From Rhodospirillales bacterium (GTDB lineage Bacteria > Pseudomonadota > Alphaproteobacteria > Acetobacterales > Acetobacteraceae), in assembly GCA_015654825.1 (NCBI GenBank), contig JAATGE010000145.1, forward strand, positions 1 through 9,365: a stretch of 9,365 nt of DNA, written 5' to 3'. Position 1 is the stretch's first letter, and each line of letters begins with the position of its first letter. The notes under the pieces are model-generated. The model did no database searches and was not told the DNA's origin. It worked only from the letters and a program-made list of their open reading frames with translations. A program made the translations under genes and the position numbers. This document shows, in pieces, positions 5,624 through 9,365 of the stretch.

Positions 5624-6091
5624 ATGCAAAAATTCAACGTCCACCCACTTTCCGGCGACGATGCCCGCAGCGCGTACCCGCTGATCCGGGAGCTGGAGCC
5701 GGATGTCGATCTGACGAGCTGGCTGAACTATGTGCGCCAGATCACCCGGCCCGCTTCCTCGCGCGCCGGCATCATGGTGGCGACGCGGGACGGGCAGCGG
5801 TTTCCGAGCGGGCTATTCTGCTATCGATGCCACGAGGACCTGGCACTCGGCAGCGTCGTGACGGCGGATTATTTTGTCGCGGTGGATATCCTCGATCCGA
5901 CGCCCGTGGTGGGGGCCATGGTCGATGAGCTGGAAACGCTGGGCGAGCGGCTGAAGTGCGACGCGGTGCGCAGCATCGTGCATCGCGGCACGAACGTGCT
6001 GGATGAGTGCCTGATTGGGTCGGGGCACGTGCGGGAGGCGACGAATTTTATCAAGCGCCTGTCGCCGGGGCGGGCGGGGGATTCGGGGTAG
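5624..6091 (+). CDS. Hypothetical protein, possibly GNAT-like, divergent from fnr
   Basis: This 155-residue protein has no signal peptide or membrane helix. The order of segments is compatible with a degenerate GNAT fold: an N-terminal helix pair (about 12-40, with ELEPDVDLTSWLNYV at 23-37), strands at GIMVATRDG (49-57) and PSGLFCYRC (61-69), and the strand DYFVAVDIL (82-90). A helix (94-111) and a closing AVRSIVHRG segment (114-122) follow. I cannot see the classic acetyl-CoA loop (Q/RxxGxG/A), so neither enzyme activity nor the family is secure. The start ATG 5624 lacks a strong Shine-Dalgarno sequence. The gene is transcribed away from the FNR-family regulator, with a perfect FNR box in between, so it may belong to the same oxygen-controlled set. 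A palindromic repeat begins ten bases after its stop. Confidence 0.75.
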   Translation: MQKFNVHPLSGDDARSAYPLIRELEPDVDLTSWLNYVRQITRPASSRAGIMVATRDGQRFPSGLFCYRCHEDLALGSVVTADYFVAVDILDPTPVVGAMVDELETLGERLKCDAVRSIVHRGTNVLDECLIGSGHVREATNFIKRLSPGRAGDSG

Positions 6092-6100
6092 TTGAGGTAA

Positions 6101-6318
6101 GGAAGGCCAGGGCTCTGCCCTGGACCCGCTGGGGCCGGAGGCCCCAGACCCCCGATAGCGCTGCGCGGCTTTTCATCGTCTCCCCGGCGAAGCCAGTACC
6201 AGCCACGGTTTTTCAGGCTTCGCGGTTCCCCCCAATGAATGGGTCTGGGGCCTACTGGCCCCGTCGTGCGAAGCACGCTGGCGCATGACGGGTCCAGGGC
6301 AAAGCCCTGGCCTTTCCT
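6101..6318. repeat. Full composite palindromic repeat, copy A
   Basis: The left arm holds two hairpins, CCAGGGC-TCT-GCCCTGG (6107-6123) and CTGGGGCC-GGA-GGCCCCAG (6129-6147). The right arm (6240-6318) carries the same hairpins in inverted order, ending CCAGGGCAAAGCCCTGG then CCTTTCC. The core (about 6154-6235) includes GATAGCGCTGCGCGGC and CTCCCCGGCGAAGCC. The whole is the reverse orientation of 8333-8524. An extra small hairpin, CGTGC-GAA-GCACG (6264-6276), is inserted in the right arm. There is no gene inside. Confidence 0.8.
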
Positions 6319-6351
6319 TGCGCCAACCTCGATCTATTCTGCCCCAGCGCA

Positions 6352-6450
6352 CTACGCGCCCATGACGAGGGCCCAGGCGCCGGTTTCGGTCAGTAGCGCG
6401 CCGTCACGTTGCAGCCGGGCGATCTTGTCTGGCGGCAGTGCCGCGGCCAG
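6352..6450 (-). pseudogene. Possible C-terminal remnant of another gene, perhaps CaiB/BaiF CoA-transferase
   Basis: The minus-strand reading ends at TAG 6354-6352. Its last 31 or so codons read like a genuine protein end, with LPPDKIARLQRDGALL near the terminus. That resembles the closing helix of CaiB/BaiF CoA-transferases, but the match is short and from memory. Upstream of 6450 the frame becomes antisense to the GloVer-repeat remnant, which becomes recognisable at 6451, so the junction would be a deletion or rearrangement point. No start is left. Confidence 0.25.
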
Positions 6451-7164
6451 AACCGTGTGCAATTGTTCCCGGATGGCAACCTGGTTGTGGATCAGAACGA
6501 CAATCTGTTTGGAACCGCGCCATATGGCGGATATGGCGCCGCGGAAAATGGGCTTGTCTTCATGATGAGCAAGGATGGGAAAGGTTGGCACGAAACCATC
6601 CTGCACTCGTTCAACGATAATGACGGCATCAATCCGGACAATACCCTGGTCATGGACGCGGCCGGCAATCTCTACGGCACCACCACGGGCGGCGGCGTCA
6701 GCTATCAGCAAGGCGTGGTCTTCAAGCTCAGCCCGCCCGCGGGTGGTGACAAGGTCCGCGGCCGCTGGAAGTTCTCGCTGCTGTACCAGTTCACCGGCGG
6801 TGCGGATGGGGGCGGGCCCACCAACCTGGCATTGGACGCGGCCGGCAATGTGATCGGCGTGGCCGCCTCCGGCGGCGCCAGCGGCAACGGTGTGGTCTAT
6901 CAGCTCAGCCCGACGCTATCCGGTCCCTGGACGCAGACGGTGTTGTGGAATTTCGCCGGCGGCACGGACGGCTCCGGCCCCGTTGGTTCGATCGTTGTGA
7001 ACGGCAGCAACATATTCGGTGCGACCGGGGAAGGTGGCGATAGCAACAACGACGGGACGGTGTTCGGCATTAGCAGGTGGTATGGTCGGGGCAGGTTGCC
7101 CCCGGCCCTAAATCCTAGGTCTGGTCCACTGGCTCGCAGCCGATGGCAGTCTCGGAACAAATGA
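6409..7164 (+). CDS. 5'-truncated GloVer tandem-repeat protein, probable gene remnant
   Basis: The 251-codon frame encodes about four copies of a beta-rich tandem repeat (near 24-78, 79-138, 139-193 and 194-222). Each has the core NLYGTT..GG....GxVFxLSP...W....L..F.GG.DG, the signature of choice-anchor GloVer repeats usually found in secreted or surface proteins with a signal peptide. Here no signal peptide exists. The only early start is TTG 6409, without a Shine-Dalgarno sequence, and residues 1-14 do not look like the family. Homology begins at codon 15 (6451), exactly where a minus-strand remnant ends. After codon 222 (about 7074) the reading turns into Arg/Pro-rich sequence running towards the next repeat. 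I therefore see an inactive fragment truncated at the 5' end and probably altered at the 3' end, although the frame itself is open. Confidence 0.6.
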   Translation: MQPGDLVWRQCRGQNRVQLFPDGNLVVDQNDNLFGTAPYGGYGAAENGLVFMMSKDGKGWHETILHSFNDNDGINPDNTLVMDAAGNLYGTTTGGGVSYQQGVVFKLSPPAGGDKVRGRWKFSLLYQFTGGADGGGPTNLALDAAGNVIGVAASGGASGNGVVYQLSPTLSGPWTQTVLWNFAGGTDGSGPVGSIVVNGSNIFGATGEGGDSNNDGTVFGISRWYGRGRLPPALNPRSGPLARSRWQSRNK

Positions 7165-7166
7165 AA

Positions 7167-7220
7167 TGGGGTCTGGGGCCTACGGCCCCAGTGGGGTCCA
7201 GGGGCAGAGCCCCTGGCCTT
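7167..7220. repeat. Half copy of the composite palindromic repeat
   Basis: GGGGTC is followed by a CTGGGGCC-TAC-GGCCCCAG hairpin, then TGGGGTCCAGGGGC-AGA-GCCCCTGG and CCTT. This equals the right arm of the full copies. It sits just after the GloVer remnant and 82 bp before the pirin gene. Confidence 0.75.
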
Positions 7221-7302
7221 ATTTTATTGGTCTTTCTGGGCTGGACTGCCTGGCTGCTTCCTGCCCTTGATGTGCGCCCCTTATGCAACCGGAGGCCGCT
7301 AC

Positions 7303-8214
7303 ATGAGTTTTCTTGCGGATTTGCCGCTCGCGGACGGGCGCCCGCGCGGCGCCGTGGTCCTGGTGGTGGAGCCGTCCAGCAAGGATCTGGGCGGGTTTTC
7401 GGTGCGGCGGGCGCTGCCGAGCGCCAAGCGGCGCCTGGTCGGGCCGTTCGTGTTCTTCGACCATATGGGCCCGGCGCGGTTCCAAGCGGGCGAGGGGCTG
7501 GATGTGCGGCCGCATCCGCATATCGGGCTGGCCACGGTGACGTATCTCACCGAGGGCAGCATTCTGCATCGGGACACGCTCGGGAGCGCGCAACCGATCC
7601 GGCCCGGCGACGTGAACTGGATGGTTGCGGGAAGTGGCATTGCCCACTCCGAGCGGTCGGACGCGACCGAGCGGCAGATCGAGCGCGGCATGGAGGGAAT
7701 TCAGAGCTGGGTGGCGCTGCCGCGCGCGCATGAGGAGGCGGCGCCGGGCTTTTTTCACCATCCGGGCGCCACATTGCCGCATCTTGTCGACACCGGCGTG
7801 GCGGTGACGGTCATTGCGGGTACCGCCTATGGCGAGACCGCGCCGGTCACGGTGTTTTCGCAGACATTGTACGTCGATGCGGTGTTGGCGGCGGGCACGG
7901 CGCTGCCGTTGCCGGACGAACATGCGGAGCGGGCCGCCTATGTGCTGAGCGGGGAGATCGAGGTCGAGGGCCAGGTTTTTGGCCCGCGGCTGCTGCTGCT
8001 GTTGCGGCCTGGGGATGCGGTGACGTTACGGGCGCGGGCGGATAGCCGGGTGCTGCTGGTGGGTGGCGAGCCGCTGGATGGGCCGCGGCATTTATGGTGG
8101 AATTTTGTCAGTTCGGATCTGGGGCGGATCGAACAGGCGAAGGACGATTGGCGCAGCGGCAGGTTTGGGCTGGTTCCCGGGGATGCAACGGAATTCATTC
8201 CGTTGCCTGGATGA
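7303..8214 (+). CDS. Pirin-family bicupin protein
   Basis: The 303-residue protein matches the pirin family in length and layout. The N-terminal cupin carries RPHPHIGLATVTYLTEG (69-85) and SGIAHSE (111-117), giving the usual metal ligands H71, H73, H115 and E117; a second cupin-like barrel follows at about 180-285. Pirins bind Fe or a similar metal. Some have quercetinase activity, others act as redox-linked cofactors, and the role here cannot be decided. ATG 7303 is preferred over upstream ATG codons at 7267 and 7270 because GGAGG (7291-7295) lies seven bases before it and the conserved N-terminus starts there. The gene lies alone between palindromic repeats. No operon partner or clear promoter is visible. 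Confidence 0.9.
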   Translation: MSFLADLPLADGRPRGAVVLVVEPSSKDLGGFSVRRALPSAKRRLVGPFVFFDHMGPARFQAGEGLDVRPHPHIGLATVTYLTEGSILHRDTLGSAQPIRPGDVNWMVAGSGIAHSERSDATERQIERGMEGIQSWVALPRAHEEAAPGFFHHPGATLPHLVDTGVAVTVIAGTAYGETAPVTVFSQTLYVDAVLAAGTALPLPDEHAERAAYVLSGEIEVEGQVFGPRLLLLLRPGDAVTLRARADSRVLLVGGEPLDGPRHLWWNFVSSDLGRIEQAKDDWRSGRFGLVPGDATEFIPLPG

Positions 8215-8332
8215 TTTTGGGCGCTGTATCGGCGCGGTGGGCGGGGTTGCGGGGCGAAGAAGATCCAAACGCCAAGATCACCAAGAGCTCGGTAGGCACG
8301 CTTTGATTTTTTGGGGGATGCTTTGGCGGAAG
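8215..8332. other. Intergenic stretch after the pirin gene
   Basis: I find no gene and no strong terminator hairpin. GATTTTTTGG at 8305-8314 could be a weak end signal, but no good stem precedes it. Confidence 0.4.
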
Positions 8333-8524
8333 GGAAGGCCAGGGCTCTGCCCTGGACCCGCTGGGGCCTGAGGCCCCAGACCCCCGTTCATTGGGGGGAA
8401 CGGCGAAGACCAGAAAGCCATATGTCGTAATGGCTTCGCCGGGGAGCCGATGAAAAGCCGCGCAGCGCTAATTGGGGTCTGGGGACTTGTCCCCAGCGGG
8501 TCCAGGGCAGCGCCCTGGCCTTCC
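8333..8524. repeat. Full composite palindromic repeat, copy B
   Basis: The left arm runs from GGAAGGCCAGGGCTCTGCCC through CTGGGGCC-TGA-GGCCCCAG and ACCCCC. The core is about 8385-8471, with TTGGGGGGAACGGCGAAG, TGGCTTCGCCGGGGAG and GATGAAAAGCCGCGCAGCG. The right arm carries CTGGGGAC-TTG-TCCCCAGCG then GGTCCAGGGC-AGC-GCCCTGG and CCTTCC. Its core is the reverse complement of the core in copy A, so the two copies are inverted relative to each other. Confidence 0.8.
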
Positions 8525-8544
8525 TGACCTTGTGTTGGCGCCTA

Positions 8545-8572
8545 TGGGGCTCTGCCCCCGGTCGGCGAAGCC
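8545..8572. repeat. Repeat fragment next to copy B
   Basis: A GGGGC-TCT-GCCCC hairpin is followed by CGGTCGGCGAAGCC, the same tag seen at 170-206. It lies between copy B and the 3' end of the GreB gene. Confidence 0.6.
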
Positions 8573-8593
8573 TAACCCGGGGCGGCGCAGGCG

Positions 8594-9136
8594 CTACGGC
8601 GTAACGGGTCCTTGGCAGGGCGGGTCTTCCGGATACGAAATGCCGACGACTTCTATCGTTTCGGGTCCGGCGGGGCCGTGCATGACGACCGCGTCGCCGA
8701 CGCGGGTGCGGAGCAGGGCGCGGGCGATCGGGGAGTAGAGGCTGACTTCGCCGCGGGCGAGGTCGGCTTCGTCGGCGCCGACGATCGTGACGGTCCGTTG
8801 CACGTCGTTATCGTTGACGAAGGTGACCGTGGCGCCGAAGAAGATGCGGTCGCGGTTGGTTTGCGCGGCGGGGTCCACGACTTCGGCGATTTCGAGGCGT
8901 TTGCCGAGGAAGCGGGCGCGGCGGTCGATTTCGCGCAGGCGTTTCTTGCCGTACAGGTAGTCGCCGTTTTCCGAGCGGTCGCCGTTGCCGGCCGCCCAGT
9001 GGACGATTTCGACGATTTTCGGGCGTTCGACCTTCATGAGCTCATGGAGCTCGGCGCGCATGCGCGCGGCGCCGGCGGGCGTCATGTAGGCGCGGGCGCC
9101 GGGGGGCAGGGGTTTTTCGTCGTCGGCGTCGTCCAT
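8594..9136 (-). CDS. greB: Transcription elongation factor GreB
   Basis: GreB enters the secondary channel of RNA polymerase and stimulates cleavage of backtracked transcripts. The 180-residue protein has the coiled-coil N-domain (about 18-95), with the family tip motif GDRSENGDYLYGKKRLREID at 52-71; D53 and E56 are the acidic tip residues matching E. coli GreB D41/E44. The C-terminal FKBP-like domain follows (about 100-175), with FFGATVTFV at 109-117, SPIARALL at 144-151 and VGDAVVMHGPAG at 156-167. WAAGNGDRSEN and KKRLREIDRR favour GreB over GreA. Compared with E. coli there is an extra acidic/proline N-terminus of about 15 residues, so ATG 9136 may be upstream of the true start; the Met at residue 18 (9085) is an alternative. 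No Shine-Dalgarno sequence is clear. Confidence 0.9.
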   Translation of the reverse strand: MDDADDEKPLPPGARAYMTPAGAARMRAELHELMKVERPKIVEIVHWAAGNGDRSENGDYLYGKKRLREIDRRARFLGKRLEIAEVVDPAAQTNRDRIFFGATVTFVNDNDVQRTVTIVGADEADLARGEVSLYSPIARALLRTRVGDAVVMHGPAGPETIEVVGISYPEDPPCQGPVTP

Positions 9137-9161
9137 GGGCGGGAGATGGCGCGGGCGGGGC

Positions 9162-9194
9162 GCGGGCGCCAGAGGGGAGCGGGCGCCAGAGGGA
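9162..9194. repeat. Short tandem duplication upstream of greB
   Basis: GCGGGCGCCAGAGGGGA and GCGGGCGCCAGAGGGA follow directly on each other (units of 17 and 16 bp), with a further GCGGGCGG after them. It lies 26 bp upstream of the greB ATG in very G-rich sequence, probably the result of slippage. Confidence 0.65.
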
Positions 9195-9240
9195 GCGGGC
9201 GGTTGCCGGGGCGGGGCGGGGCACTGTAGAAGGCGGGCGC

Positions 9241-9326
9241 GCGGGTGTGGCGAAATGGTAACCGCATCTGACTCAAAATCAGACGGGGGAAACCCCTTGC
9301 CGGTTCGAGTCCGGCCACCCGCACCA
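9241..9326 (+). tRNA. tRNA-Leu (anticodon CAA)
   Basis: The 86-base sequence folds as a class II tRNA. The acceptor stem pairs GCGGGTG (9241-9247) with CACCCGC (9316-9322), followed by discriminator A and an encoded CCA (9324-9326). The anticodon stem TCTGA/TCAGA encloses the loop CTCAAAA with anticodon CAA at 9274-9276, reading UUG. A long variable arm (GGGG-AAA-CCCC) fits leucine. The T arm is GCCGG-TTCGAGT-CCGGC (9299-9315). Confidence 0.95.
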
Positions 9327-9337
9327 GTTATACCAAC

Positions 9338-9365
9338 GGCCTTAAATTTTGACCTGTCAAAGGCC
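9338..9365. other. Inverted repeat just after the tRNA, at the window edge
   Basis: TTTGAC (9348-9353) and GTCAAA (9356-9361) are perfect arms around CT, and outer GGCC blocks (9338-9341 and 9362-9365) could pair as well. This may be a terminator-like hairpin or the start of a repeat that continues outside the window; no T-tract is visible before the edge. Confidence 0.35.

Noticed and set aside
4685..5644. Longer version of the FNR-family protein starting at 5644
   Set aside because: The extra 61 residues cross the FNR box and share no family features, while GGGGAGG precedes ATG 5461 at good spacing.
6352..6711. 119-codon minus-strand frame as a complete gene
   Set aside because: Most of it is antisense to the GloVer repeats; only the last 31 or so codons look protein-like, so it is listed as a possible remnant.
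1..8572. CRISPR array
   Set aside because: The repeats are hairpin units at irregular distances of hundreds of bases with no regular spacers and no cas genes.

Overview
This window looks like chromosomal DNA of a high-GC alphaproteobacterium, most likely an acetic-acid-bacteria relative (Acetobacteraceae, Rhodospirillales). The grounds are the strong G/C bias at third codon positions, the protein flavour (FnrL-type regulator, CBS-BON protein, GreB) and a repeat family made of paired palindromes that I associate with that group. The genus cannot be fixed from the sequence. There is no phage, plasmid or CRISPR signature.

Layout. 1-245: fragments of the palindromic repeat, no gene. 248-715 (-): a small predicted secreted protein of unknown function. 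815-1395 (-): a ChpS/ChpB-type (MazEF/PemIK superfamily) toxin-antitoxin operon whose promoter carries a small inverted repeat. 1396-1955: gene-free; it holds a 175-bp MITE-like element that has split the loop of a palindromic repeat, with a 5-bp target duplication. 1956-3784 (+): bioF and bioD, overlapping by one base and ending in a hairpin/T-tract terminator; these are two steps of biotin ring assembly. 3948-4652 (+): a CBS-CBS-BON protein behind an FNR/FixK-type box. 4685-5461 (-): an FNR-family regulator with a complete set of candidate iron-sulfur cysteines. 5624-6091 (+): a divergent small protein, possibly GNAT-like; a perfect FNR box lies between it and the regulator. 6101-6318 and 8333-8524: two full copies of the composite palindromic repeat in opposite orientation. 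Between them are a broken GloVer-repeat gene abutting a possible remnant of another gene (6352-7164), a half repeat (7167-7220) and an intact pirin-family gene (7303-8214). 8594-9136 (-): a GreB-type elongation factor. 9241-9326 (+): tRNA-Leu(CAA).

How the parts fit. The clearest local circuit is 3882-6091. The regulator has the FNR recognition-helix residues E..SR, and the window holds exactly two TTGA-N6-TCAA sites that I can find: one in front of the regulator and its divergent neighbour, one in front of the CBS-BON gene. Near-consensus -10 hexamers sit 32-33 bp from both box centres on the regulator and CBS-BON sides, as expected for class II activation. I infer a small low-oxygen-responsive, self-controlled module. 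The rest is housekeeping (biotin, GreB, tRNA, pirin) interspersed with repeats and gene debris. I see no clearly new multi-gene system; the strongest unusual signals are the MITE in the palindrome loop, the inverted pair of composite repeats and the FNR-box module.
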